Source of the DNA: Polyangium sp. y55x31
GTDB lineage: Bacteria; Myxococcota_A; Polyangia; Polyangiales; Polyangiaceae
Assembly: GCF_029946505.1 (NCBI RefSeq)
Contig: NZ_JARZHG010000034.1
Location: 1 to 64,000 of the forward strand
Direction of reading: 5' to 3'
DNA length: 64,000 nucleotides
The notes under the pieces were generated by a model. The model saw nothing but the letters and a program-made list of their open reading frames with translations, ran no database searches and was not told where the DNA came from. The first letter of the stretch is position 1; every line of letters begins with the position of its first letter. This document shows positions 1 through 8,465 of the stretch, piece by piece. The position numbers and the translations under genes are program-made.

Positions 1-1250
1 GGGGCGAAGGCGGCGCGGGTGGATCCGGCGGCGCCGGCGGCGCAGGCGGCGTCGGCGGCGCGGGCGGAGCCGGCGGCGCGGGCGGCGCGGGCGGTGAGGG
101 CGGCGATCCGCTGGCCGTCGACAAGGACAAGGACGGCTGGACCGTCGGCGACGGCGACTGCTGCGACAACGACGTCAAATGCGACATCCCGGGCAGCGTG
201 AACCCCGGCGCGTTCGAGTACCTCGGCAACGGCATCGACGACGACTGCGATCCCTCGACGAAGGACGACATCGCCGCGGTCGATTGCACCGATCCGCCGC
301 TCGCCACGCCGACGAGCACGCTCGAGCTCGTCAAGGCGATGGACCTCTGCCAGTTCACCACGGAGAACCCGCCGCTCCCGCAGAAGAAGTGGGGCGTGAT
401 CTCGAGCCATCTCCTGCTCGCCAACGGGACGAACGCGATTGTGCCGAAGGACGTGCAGGTCGGCGTGCTCGCGAACTACGGGCCGAACGTGCTGCCGAAG
501 AAGGGCACGACGATGGCCGTGCTCTCGACGGGCACGGCGCGCGACGAGGGCGATCCGGGCTTCGTCCATCCGCAAAACGGGCCGAACGCCGACGTCCAGA
601 AGGGCAACTTCAAGGCGGACACGGTCTGCCCGATCCCGGCCGCCTACCTCCAGGCGAACGGCGGCAAGGTGCCCTCGCCCCCGGAGTGCCCGGCGTGCGA
701 AGGGGAGAACTGCACGAAGGCGTTCGACTCGGTCAACTTCAAGATGCGCATCCGCGTGCCGACGAACGCGCGGTCGTTCTCGTATCGGCTGAAGAGCTAC
801 ACCTCGGAGTACCCCGAGTATAGCTGCGGCCAGTTCAACGACTTCTTCCTCGCGCTCCTGAAGAGCAACTGGACGCCCGATCCGCTGGCGAACCCGCCGC
901 AGTCGCCGCTGCCCGCGGATCGCAACATCGCCAAGGACGCGAGCGGCAAGACGATCACCGTCAACAACGCGTTCTACGAGGTCTGCTTCCCCTCGCCGGT
1001 CTCGCCCCCGGGCGCGTGCCCGTCGGGCACGCTCGAGCTCGTCGGCACGGGCATGGGCGGCTGGGACGGCGACTACAAGGACGGCGGCGGCACGGTGTGG
1101 CTCGTGAACGATGCGCCCGTCGTGCCCGGCGAGACCATCGAGATCGAGTTCATCATCGCCGACGCGGGCGACGCGAACGTCGATTCGACGGTGCTGCTCG
1201 ACTACTTCCGGTGGGACATCAAGGCGGCGGCCGCCGGCGTCCACAAGTGA
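1..1250 (+). CDS. Choice-of-anchor L domain surface protein, 5' truncated by window edge
   Basis: The frame is open from the first bases, so the true start lies upstream. It begins with a Gly/Ala-rich low-complexity linker (about bases 3-104), then a MopE-like acidic segment with NGIDDDCDP, then a C-terminal domain of about 250 residues. That domain has the choice-of-anchor L pattern: a SSEY-type motif (TSEYPEYSCGQFNDFF), NIAKDASGK, VSVNN-like ITVNNAFYEVC, and a final segment of the type VVPGETIEIEFIIADAGD followed by DSTVLLDYFRW. Such proteins are usually secreted or surface-displayed; molecular function is unknown. The next gene is a paralogue with the same C-terminal domain, so the two probably arose by tandem duplication. 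Confidence 0.85.
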   Translation, partial: GEGGAGGSGGAGGAGGVGGAGGAGGAGGAGGEGGDPLAVDKDKDGWTVGDGDCCDNDVKCDIPGSVNPGAFEYLGNGIDDDCDPSTKDDIAAVDCTDPPLATPTSTLELVKAMDLCQFTTENPPLPQKKWGVISSHLLLANGTNAIVPKDVQVGVLANYGPNVLPKKGTTMAVLSTGTARDEGDPGFVHPQNGPNADVQKGNFKADTVCPIPAAYLQANGGKVPSPPECPACEGENCTKAFDSVNFKMRIRVPTNARSFSYRLKSYTSEYPEYSCGQFNDFFLALLKSNWTPDPLANPPQSPLPADRNIAKDASGKTITVNNAFYEVCFPSPVSPPGACPSGTLELVGTGMGGWDGDYKDGGGTVWLVNDAPVVPGETIEIEFIIADAGDANVDSTVLLDYFRWDIKAAAAGVHK

Positions 1251-1350
1251 TCCGCTGCGCGCTGCGACCCTCGGGAGCGCGGCGCGCGGCCTCGGGCTTC
1301 GGATGGTGCGGGCTCGGCCCGCTCACAGTTTTACGAAGAGGTATTTCGCA

Positions 1351-3447
1351 ATGATGAAGCGTACGAGGCGGAACGACATGCGTTTTTCGCTTTCGACCCT
1401 GCTCGTCCCGGCGCTCGTCGCGTACGCGGCAGCGGCTGGCTGCGCCGCGGAGAGCCACGAAGGATCGGGCGGTTCGGCCGCCACGTCGAACGTGAGCGAC
1501 GGCGGGAGCGGCGGCACGGGCGGTGCACCCGGAACCGGGGGCGTGGGCGGCACGGGTGGCGCAGGCGGCACGGGCGGCGTGGGCGGCGGGCCCATGGGAT
1601 GCACGACCGACGAAGATTGCGCGGTGGATCCCAACGGCACGATCTGCAACGCGGCGACGGGCGCGTGCGTCGAGTGCATCCCGAGCGGCGACCCGTTCGT
1701 CGATGACTGCGGCCTCGGGCAGTACTGCAACCCGAGCGCGATGAAGTGCAAGGTCGGCTGCACGCACAAGGGCGACTGCATGGGCGCGCAGGTCTGCGAC
1801 ACCATGAAGAACCTGTGCATCGACGGCTGCGTCGCCGACAACGACTGCTTCCCGGGCTCGATCTGCATCTCGAACACCTGCATCCCCGGCTGCTCGGCGA
1901 CCCAGCCTTGCCAGGCCGGCTTCAGTTGCTGCGGCTCGAGCTGCTACGACTTCGCGAACGACGAGAACAACTGCGGCTTCTGCAACAACTCCTGCTCGAC
2001 CGCGTGGATCCTCGACGCCACGCAGACCCCGCCGCTCAAGGGCGGCCCGCCGAACGGCACGGCGCTCTGCGACAACGGCCTCTGCACGCTCGGCGCTTGC
2101 AAGCCCGGCTTCGCAGACTGCAACAACAACCAGCAGGACGGCTGCGAGTGGAACGTGCTGCAGGACGGCCCGTGCGGCTGCGTGCCCGGCCAGACGCAGT
2201 CCTGCTACCAGGGTTTGCCGGGCACGCTCGGCGTCGGGCCGTGCAAGGCCGGCACGCAGACGTGCAAGGAAGACGGCTCGGGCTGGGGCGATTGCCTCGG
2301 CCAGGTGCTCCCGAAGTACGAGATTTGCCAGAACGCCGTCGACGACGACTGCAACGGCGCGGCCGACGACTCCGCCGGTGACTTCGACGGCGACGGCTAC
2401 AGCTCGTGCGGCGGCGGCGATTGCTGCGACTACCTGAGCCCCGGCTGCCCGAACCCGAGGGCCGTCAACCCCGGCGCCTTCGAGTTCGCCGGCGACGGCG
2501 TGGACAACGACTGCGACCCGACGACGCCGGACACCGAGGCGCCGCCCTGCAGCACGCTGGCGAAGTTCACCGGCGTCACGGCCGAGGACGTGGCGAAGGC
2601 CATCGAGCTCTGCCAGTTCGTGCAGGAGAACCCGCCGGCGGGGCAGTTCAAGAAGTGGGGCGTGCTCAGCGCCAAGCTCGTCCTCGCCGACGGCTCGACG
2701 CCGAACGCGACCCAGCTCCCGGTCCTTCAGGACAAGTCGGCCGCGATCCTGACGGGGTACGGCACCGTCGTGAAGCCGCAGAAGGGCCTCACGATGGCCG
2801 GCCTCTCCAGTGGTGTCATGCGTGACCAGGACGACGCGGGGTACGCCGGGACGAGCACGCTCCACGGCTTCTACGGCAACCCGCCTTCCGCGTACCTGCT
2901 CGCGAACGGCGGCAAGCTGCCCGCGTCGCAGGGTTGCAGCGGCAATAGCTGCTCGTCGGGCACGGGCGCGAACGACTCGGTCAACGTGCGGCTCGAGATC
3001 CGCGTCCCCACGAACGCGAAGTCGTTCGAGTACCAGTTCCGGTTCTTCTCCTCGGAGTACAAGGCCTGGCAGTGCTCGTCGTACAACGACTTCTTCCTCG
3101 CGCTGCTCCAGTCGGGCGCCATGGGCCTGCCGACCGACAAGAACATCGCGAAGGACGGCACGGGCAACGCCGTCAGCGTCAACAACAGCCTCTTCCAGGT
3201 GTGCGTCGCCAAGGGCTGCAACATTTGCCCCTCGGGCGCGGGCGAGCTCGCGGGTACGGGCATGCAGCTCGACAACGTCGGCGGCGGCACGGACTGGCTC
3301 TTCAACACCGCGTCCGTCGTGCCCGGCGAGAAGATCCAGCTCGAGTTCATGATCTTCGACGTGAGCGACACCGCCCTCGACTCGCTCGTCGTGCTCGACA
3401 ACTTCCGCTGGAACGCCACCGATCTCGGCACCGGCATCCACGAGTGA
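1351..3447 (+). CDS. Choice-of-anchor L lipoprotein with Cys-rich and MopE-like region
   Basis: 698 residues. I chose ATG 1351 because GAAGAG lies 11 bases upstream and the product then opens with a basic segment, a hydrophobic stretch and a lipobox-like AAAAGC, as expected of a lipoprotein. Order: Gly/Thr-rich linker (about residues 48-85), Cys-rich knot-like region with repeated short disulfide-type motifs (about 88-330), an acidic MopE-like segment (NAVDDDCNGAADD, then DGVDNDCDP), and a choice-of-anchor L domain (about 430-698; SSEYKAWQCSSYNDFF, KNIAKDG, DSLVVLDNFRW). It is a paralogue of the upstream truncated gene. Likely a calcium- or metal-stabilised cell-surface protein; function not known. 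GTG 1111 would extend the frame through the intergenic region and is unlikely. Confidence 0.85.
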   Translation: MMKRTRRNDMRFSLSTLLVPALVAYAAAAGCAAESHEGSGGSAATSNVSDGGSGGTGGAPGTGGVGGTGGAGGTGGVGGGPMGCTTDEDCAVDPNGTICNAATGACVECIPSGDPFVDDCGLGQYCNPSAMKCKVGCTHKGDCMGAQVCDTMKNLCIDGCVADNDCFPGSICISNTCIPGCSATQPCQAGFSCCGSSCYDFANDENNCGFCNNSCSTAWILDATQTPPLKGGPPNGTALCDNGLCTLGACKPGFADCNNNQQDGCEWNVLQDGPCGCVPGQTQSCYQGLPGTLGVGPCKAGTQTCKEDGSGWGDCLGQVLPKYEICQNAVDDDCNGAADDSAGDFDGDGYSSCGGGDCCDYLSPGCPNPRAVNPGAFEFAGDGVDNDCDPTTPDTEAPPCSTLAKFTGVTAEDVAKAIELCQFVQENPPAGQFKKWGVLSAKLVLADGSTPNATQLPVLQDKSAAILTGYGTVVKPQKGLTMAGLSSGVMRDQDDAGYAGTSTLHGFYGNPPSAYLLANGGKLPASQGCSGNSCSSGTGANDSVNVRLEIRVPTNAKSFEYQFRFFSSEYKAWQCSSYNDFFLALLQSGAMGLPTDKNIAKDGTGNAVSVNNSLFQVCVAKGCNICPSGAGELAGTGMQLDNVGGGTDWLFNTASVVPGEKIQLEFMIFDVSDTALDSLVVLDNFRWNATDLGTGIHE

Positions 3448-3665
3448 TCCGCTGATCCCGCGCCGCGAGGGCGCCTCCCCCGGGAGCGCGCCCTCGCGGA
3501 CAAACCCCTCCGTGGTCCAAACGTTGGGCCTCCAAGCATAGGCACTTCCGGAAAAGCTGGCCTCCCGGTGTCGAGAGGCGCGCGCGTGGGAACACGAACC
3601 TGCCGGCGGGCGTTCGGATTTTCTCCATTGCGTCTCGGCGCATCCGCAGGCATCTTCGAAGCTCC

Positions 3666-4721
3666 GTGGCGACGAAGGCGGACGACGCAGACTGGCGAGC
3701 GCCCAGCCCTCCTGGGCAACCCCTGCGATCCAGCCTCCGCACGCATCGCGTCACACGGCACCTTTCCAGCCTCGCCGTGACGGCCATCCTGGCCTCGGCG
3801 GCCGTCGGCTGTGCTGCTCCGGGCGGGCTCTCGCAGCTCCACGCCGTCCGAGAGGCGAGCGCGAACACGCGCGTCGCGTCATCGGTCGCGTCCCGCCCGG
3901 CCGAGCCGATCGCGCCCGCGGAGCGGCCCATCGCGGTACGGGCCACCGAGGCGCGTGTCGTCACGGTCGAGACGCGCCTCGCCGCGGCGGCGTGGCGCTC
4001 CATGTCCGAGGCCGAGGACGTCGACAGCGAGATCCTCGCGAACACCGCGCGCTGTCCGGCGGAGATGGCCCTCGTCGACAACCGCGTCTGCGTCGATCGC
4101 TGGGAGGCATCGCTCGTCGAGCGTCTCTCGAGCGGCGAGCTGCGCTCGTGGTCGCCGTTCTACCCCGTGGACGGACACGAGACCTCCGTGCGTGCCGTCT
4201 CCCGGCCCGGCGTGATCCCGCAGGGCTACATCAGCGGGGAGCAAGCGCAGCGGGCCTGCCAGGCCTCGGGCAAGCGCCTCTGCGCCGCCGACGAGTGGGA
4301 GCGCGCTTGCCGCGGCCCGAAGCGGACCCGCTTCCCGTACGGCGACGAGCGCAAGAGCCGCGTCTGCAACGACGACATCCGCAGCGCGCACCCCGTCGTC
4401 GAGGTCGCCTTGCGCCTCGGCATACCCGACGAACGCCGCTGGAGTGACGGCATGAACCAGCCGCTCATCAACCAGCTCCCGAACTCGCTCTTCGAGACGG
4501 GCATGCGCGCCGAGTGCACGAACGAGTACGGCGTCTTCGACATGGTCGGCAACCTGCACGAGTGGATCGAGGATCGCGACGGCACGTTCCGCGGCGGCTT
4601 TTACATGGACACGTCGTTGAACGGCGAGGGCTGCTCCTACCAGACCACCGCGCACGACTTCCGTTACCACGATTACTCCACGGGCTTCCGCTGCTGCATG
4701 GATCCCGATCGAGTCGAGTGA
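3666..4721 (+). CDS. SUMF1/formylglycine-generating-enzyme fold lipoprotein
   Basis: 351 residues from GTG 3666. No better start precedes the hydrophobic segment (LSSLAVTAILASAAVGC) whose lipobox suggests lipidation. The C-terminal two thirds is the FGE-sulfatase (SUMF1) fold: EMALVDNRVCVDRWEAS near residue 138, GKRLCAADEWERACRGP, FPYGDE, EYGVFDMVGNLHEWIED, FRGGFYMD and the closing GFRCCMD. Authentic FGEs convert a sulfatase Cys to formylglycine using a Cys pair. Here the fold is clear but no sulfatase is nearby, and many myxobacterial SUMF1 lipoproteins are probably binding or structural. The gene is followed after one base by the next lipoprotein gene, suggesting co-transcription. Confidence 0.8.
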   Translation: MATKADDADWRAPSPPGQPLRSSLRTHRVTRHLSSLAVTAILASAAVGCAAPGGLSQLHAVREASANTRVASSVASRPAEPIAPAERPIAVRATEARVVTVETRLAAAAWRSMSEAEDVDSEILANTARCPAEMALVDNRVCVDRWEASLVERLSSGELRSWSPFYPVDGHETSVRAVSRPGVIPQGYISGEQAQRACQASGKRLCAADEWERACRGPKRTRFPYGDERKSRVCNDDIRSAHPVVEVALRLGIPDERRWSDGMNQPLINQLPNSLFETGMRAECTNEYGVFDMVGNLHEWIEDRDGTFRGGFYMDTSLNGEGCSYQTTAHDFRYHDYSTGFRCCMDPDRVE

Positions 4722-4722
4722 G

Positions 4723-6180
4723 ATGTTCCGAACGACGATGGGCCCCTGGTCCCCGACGGCCTACGCGCTCACCCTCGCGCTTTCGCTCCTTCCGAGCTGC
4801 TCGAAGAAAAAAGAAGAGGCCCCGATCGCGCCGCCTCCGCCTCCGCGCGGGGCCGCCTCGCTCGACCAGCTCTCCACCGGCCTCGGCACCGCCAAGGGCC
4901 TCGACGCGAGCCTCGCGCCGCCGTCGATGAAGTTCGATCACGTCTACGTGCTCGACGACAAGCGGGCCATCCTGGCCGGCGGCGTCCCCGGCAGCGTGGC
5001 GATCGCGCTCATGACCGTGGACGCGGGCAAGACGTGGAAGGCCTTCCGCACCGACCGCGAGACCTGGTCGAGCTACACGTTCGGCGCGGACGGCCTGTTC
5101 GCGCTCGCCCTCGGCCCGAAGGAGACGACCGCGGAGGCGCCCCCGGCGGTCGGGAAGAAGGCGCCCCCACCGCCGCCGTTCCAGTTCTTCTTTGCGGGCC
5201 TCGACGCGCCCTCGTTCGGCACCGCGACGATGGTCGACCAGCCGCCGCTCGCGAAAAAGCCCGACCCGAAGCTGCCGATCCCCAGGCCGCGCCTCGCGCT
5301 GCTCGACAAGGAAACGGCGTCGCTCGTCGTCGAGCCCACACCGAAGAAGTATTTCGCGCGGTATGTGACGCCGCCGGGTACGGATGCGCCGGCCGAGGTC
5401 GCGCTGCCGAAGCTCGAGACGTTCGCCACGGGGCCCGTGGGCAGGCCGCCGCGGCTCTTCTCGGTGAAGGGGCGCGAGGTCGTGTCGCGCAAGTGGCCCG
5501 CGCCCGGGCAGACCGTCGCGGCGCCCGCGGAGTCCGAGTACATCGACCTGAAGCTCCTGAAGCCGACGCCCACGCTCCTCGCCGAGTTATCGGCGCCCTC
5601 GGCGTGTGACGTCGGTTCGATTTCGTACCAGGCGGTCACGCAACCGCCGACGAAGCAGAATCCGAACAAGAACTACTACCTCGTGGTGACGCCCGACAAG
5701 CTCACGCTGGTCCCGCGTCCGGCCGAGGCGCTCGCTGGCGCGGCTATCGGTTGCAACGACACGAAGTTCGTCGTCGAGGCGCCGGATGCCGACAAGCAGA
5801 GCATAACGCTCTTGTTGTGTGATCTCGAAGGCAAGTGCACGACTCCGTCGCGCCCCGTATTCAAGCCCTGGATCGAGAAACACGAGCGCGAGATCGTCGC
5901 GGTGCCGACGTCCACGGGCGCGGCCGCCGTGATGAGCGCGCAAGCCGGGGAGCGCTGGGGGCTCTACTACGCGCAGTCGACGGACGGCGGGAAGTTTTAC
6001 GAGCGCGCGCGCATCATCGGCGAAGGGACCGGCGCGCGCGGGCGCGTCGACTTCGGCGCGCTCGTTTCGTTCGGTAAGCGCACGCTGCTCATCGTGTCCG
6101 CCGATGTAACGGGTACTTCGCGGCGTGGCTTCTACGTGCTCGTATCCGACGACGACGGCGCGACCTGGAACCCGCCGTAA
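4723..6180 (+). CDS. BNR/sialidase-like repeat lipoprotein of unknown function
   Basis: 485 residues. ATG 4723 starts one base after the upstream stop; ATG 4738 is an alternative. The N-terminus has a signal with lipobox LLPSC followed by KKKEE, typical of an outer-membrane-retained lipoprotein. Asp-box (BNR) motifs of the S-x-D-x-G-x-x-W type are visible: TVDAGKTWKAF near residue 100, QSTDGGKFYERA near 417 and VSDDDGATWNPP at the very C-terminus. A beta-propeller fold is therefore likely. No sialidase catalytic arginine triad could be identified, so an enzymatic role is not claimed. It is coupled to the SUMF1 lipoprotein gene upstream. Confidence 0.7.
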   Translation: MFRTTMGPWSPTAYALTLALSLLPSCSKKKEEAPIAPPPPPRGAASLDQLSTGLGTAKGLDASLAPPSMKFDHVYVLDDKRAILAGGVPGSVAIALMTVDAGKTWKAFRTDRETWSSYTFGADGLFALALGPKETTAEAPPAVGKKAPPPPPFQFFFAGLDAPSFGTATMVDQPPLAKKPDPKLPIPRPRLALLDKETASLVVEPTPKKYFARYVTPPGTDAPAEVALPKLETFATGPVGRPPRLFSVKGREVVSRKWPAPGQTVAAPAESEYIDLKLLKPTPTLLAELSAPSACDVGSISYQAVTQPPTKQNPNKNYYLVVTPDKLTLVPRPAEALAGAAIGCNDTKFVVEAPDADKQSITLLLCDLEGKCTTPSRPVFKPWIEKHEREIVAVPTSTGAAAVMSAQAGERWGLYYAQSTDGGKFYERARIIGEGTGARGRVDFGALVSFGKRTLLIVSADVTGTSRRGFYVLVSDDDGATWNPP

Positions 6181-6790
6181 AACGATCGTCGGACGATTGC
6201 CTCACCCCATCGCCGCTTCCTCCTCGCGCGAGCGTGAGAAGATGAAAGGCGCGCCGGGGTACATCGTTCAAAAATGAAATGTGAGACCGTTATAGGTCTG
6301 TAAAAAGGCGTCGAAAGCGTGACGCCCGCGTCGTTTCGGCGACGTGCATAACGACGAGCGCGTTCGCACATGCAGCATGGAGCGCACGCTCGCTGGCTGG
6401 GTTCGTCCGAGCAAGTGGTGATGGCAAGGATGCTCGGTCCGCCCGGACATACCGCCCGTGTGTTTCGCCGCGACACACGCCTGCCTGCACCGCTGGGTTT
6501 GGCCGCCGACACCAATCGAACGGGCGACGCGATCCAGCGCGAAAAACGTTTTGGACGTCGCGACGCCCCGGGACGGTGGGCGCGTCATTCGGCGTCGACG
6601 CGGCTCGGCCATAACGATCGATCGTGGGCAGCCGCTCCGGTCGAGCAGAGCCGGAGGGCGCGCGTCATGTCGACGACGTCGTTTTGACTTCGTCCGGACG
6701 ACCGATCGTCCTTCGAAACGACCGCGCGGCCCGAATCGAGGGCGGGGAGTCTTTCACTCACCGCCTCCGCGTCGGGCCGCCAGGTTTGCT
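6181..6790. other. Gene-poor intergenic stretch with small inverted repeats
   Basis: No convincing coding frame on either strand. The open frames here are about 60-115 residues, Arg/Ala/Thr-rich, without a ribosome-binding site or recognisable domain. Two short inverted repeats are visible: ATCGTC/GACGAT at 6185-6197 just after the BNR gene, possibly a weak terminator, and AGACC-GTTATA-GGTCT at 6284-6299. The second sits inside the most AT-rich patch of the region (6266-6308). That patch could hold a promoter or a small RNA, but nothing decides this. Confidence 0.4.
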
Positions 6791-6914
6791 AGCAGGCTGT
6801 TGATAAACTTGCTGCGCGTCCTGGATCGTCGGTCGTCGTCCTCGGAATACCGGAGTATTCCTGCGTCCTCCTCCCTAGCTCCAGGTCGCTCGCGGCGTTT
6901 CTCAACACCCTGCT
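6791..6914. mobile_element. MITE-like element or insertion-sequence relic with terminal inverted repeats
   Basis: The left end AGCAGGCTGTTGATAAAC (6791-6808) matches the reverse complement of the right end (6897-6914, AGCAGGGTGTTGAGAAAC) at 16 of 18 positions. The interior has no coding frame but contains a perfect hairpin GGAATAC-CGGA-GTATTCC at 6844-6861. A further copy of the end motif, GGCAGGCTGTTGA, lies in direct orientation at 6915-6927, abutting the right end. Ends reading GGCTGTTGA are common on bacterial insertion sequences. Size and lack of a transposase gene fit a non-autonomous miniature element or a deletion relic. No clear target-site duplication was seen. Confidence 0.55.
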
Positions 6915-6942
6915 GGCAGGCTGTTGATGCGCTCGCGACGAC

Positions 6943-7578
6943 TCACTTCGCCGCGGGCTGCGCCGCGGGGGCCGCGCCGCCACGCTTACGCGTGACCTTC
7001 GCCGCGGGGGCCGCCTTCTTCGCGGGAGCGCCGGCCGTCGAGGGGCCGCTCGCCGTCTTGCGCGCGTTCAGGCTCGCCTGCTCCGCCGTCTTGAGGTCGG
7101 CCGCATAGCGGGCGAAACGACGATCACCACCCTGGAAGATGCGCTTCGCGAGCTTCAGCTCCTTGAGCGCCGCCGCCGCCCGCGTCTGCGGAATGCTGGC
7201 CTGGCGGGCCACGTCGCTCGCGCTCACGCCGTTCGACGCCTTCACGATGCGCTCCACCGAATTGAGGACCTCTTGCCGCTCCGCGGAGAGGGCCGCCGTC
7301 TTCTTCGGACGGCCGGGCTTGCGCTTCGCGGGCGCCGCCGGGGCCGCCGCGCGGCCACGCTTTGCGGGAGCGGGGGCTTCCGGCGCAGCCACGAGCGCCT
7401 GCGGCACGCGGGCCGGACGACCGCGACCCCGGGTCGCAGCCGCAGCCACGAGCGGAGCCGCCGCCGGAGCGGAGGCGACGGCCTGGCCGAGTTTATCCTT
7501 GACCAGTGCGAGAATCGCCGAGTCGGGCATCTTCCGCACAAGTTCCACAATCTGCTGCTCGAAAGCGTCGGTTGCCAT
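6943..7578 (-). CDS. AT-hook DNA-binding protein with central HTH domain and basic tail
   Basis: 211 residues from ATG 7578, chosen because GAGGGAGAAG precedes it at good spacing; frames extending to 7722 read through non-coding sequence. A short N-terminal helical region (residues 5-32) is followed by an Ala/Pro-rich linker with two AT-hook cores: RGRGRPAR at 50-57 and RKPGRPKK at 86-93. Then comes a winged-helix/HTH-like segment (about 98-160; SASDVARQASIPQTRAAAALKELKLAKRI) and a Lys/Ala/Pro-rich histone-H1-like tail. Probably a nucleoid-associated or regulatory DNA-binding protein. It is monocistronic, with the MITE-like element immediately 3'. Confidence 0.8.
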   Translation of the reverse strand: MATDAFEQQIVELVRKMPDSAILALVKDKLGQAVASAPAAAPLVAAAATRGRGRPARVPQALVAAPEAPAPAKRGRAAAPAAPAKRKPGRPKKTAALSAERQEVLNSVERIVKASNGVSASDVARQASIPQTRAAAALKELKLAKRIFQGGDRRFARYAADLKTAEQASLNARKTASGPSTAGAPAKKAAPAAKVTRKRGGAAPAAQPAAK

Positions 7579-8437
7579 GTCTTCTCCCTCGCCGAATCCC
7601 GCTCGGCGGATGGTTACGACTATGCCTTTGGAGACGGGCGGGTCAAGCGAATAAAGTGGCAGGACGGTCCTTTCGTTCATTTTTTGGTTCGGCGCGCGCG
7701 CGCCTCCCAGGTTTTGCTCCACCGCCGCCCGGTAGCGCCGGACGTTTACCGGACCGACCGACCGCTCGAAATCCCTCGAGACAGCGCGCGATGCGCCATT
7801 GTTCAGCCAGGCGCTCTCGTTTGGCGCGCGCGGGCTGCCAGTCGATCCAGGCTTTGCGACCCGGGCTTTGCCGTGCGCGCTACCATGTCCTCCCGGATTG
7901 GGGGCGGGTCTCTCCCTAAAGACCGGCCCGACGTCGCTTCATTGCTGCTCCTTCTCTGCGCAGGTCATGCCCGGCGGTGACACCGGGATAGCCACGGGGG
8001 CGACCTCGAGCCGCTTGCCGTTCGACGAGGCATGCCGCGCGACGCGTCCGCGACGATTTGTGTCCCGCTCGCGCGCGCGCCCGCCGAGGCCCTCGCGGCG
8101 ATAGCGGCGCAGAAGGACCCGCATGACGCAGCGAGGTGCGCTGCAAAGCCACAGGCAGGATGCGCTACGAAACCGACGAGAGCAGGCGCCCGGGACTTCG
8201 GCCCTCCGGCGCGCCCGCGTTCTTGTGCTCCTCTAATAAGGAGAGAAGGCGCGGACGCGACAGCCTTCCGGCCGCGGCGCGACGGCCCTCACGAAGCAAC
8301 CCCGGCGCGCGGGCGCGCGTTGTCGTCTTTTCGAGGAGCCCGGCTCCGCCGAAGTGGGCGATGGTGCGCCGATCGAGATGAAGAGGAGATGAAGACGAGA
8401 TGTAGAGAGATGAAGAGGCGCGCGTTTCGATGCAGGA
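7579..8437. other. Long intergenic stretch, no supported gene
   Basis: About 860 bases upstream of the AT-hook gene contain no frame with a convincing ribosome-binding site, domain or codon pattern; the apparent frames change phase and are Arg-rich. The only visible structure is a cluster of imperfect GAGATGAAGA repeats at about 8378-8418, followed by the hairpin of the next feature. The segment next to 7579 presumably holds the promoter of the AT-hook gene. Confidence 0.4.
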
Positions 8438-8462
8438 GCGCCCCCCGAAGGAGGGCGCGCCG
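8438..8462 (-). terminator. Hairpin 3' of the sugar dehydrogenase gene
   Basis: On the minus strand GCGCCCTCC and GGGGGGCGC can pair (one G-U) around a short TTC loop, four bases after the stop of the sugar dehydrogenase gene. There is no T-run, so this is an intrinsic-type hairpin lacking the usual tail; it may act with Rho or protect the 3' end. Confidence 0.5.
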
Positions 8463-8465
8463 ATG

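Noticed and set aside
1219-3441. A 740-residue minus-strand frame over the second choice-of-anchor L gene
   Set aside because: Low-complexity shadow of the Cys-rich plus-strand gene; no ribosome-binding site or domain.
6370-6687. A 105-residue plus-strand frame in the gap after the BNR gene
   Set aside because: No ribosome-binding site, Arg/Ala-rich composition, no domain, and overlapping frames of similar length exist on both strands.
7939-8124. A 61-residue minus-strand frame upstream of the AT-hook gene
   Set aside because: Arg-rich start, no convincing ribosome-binding site and no recognisable features; it cannot be separated from chance.
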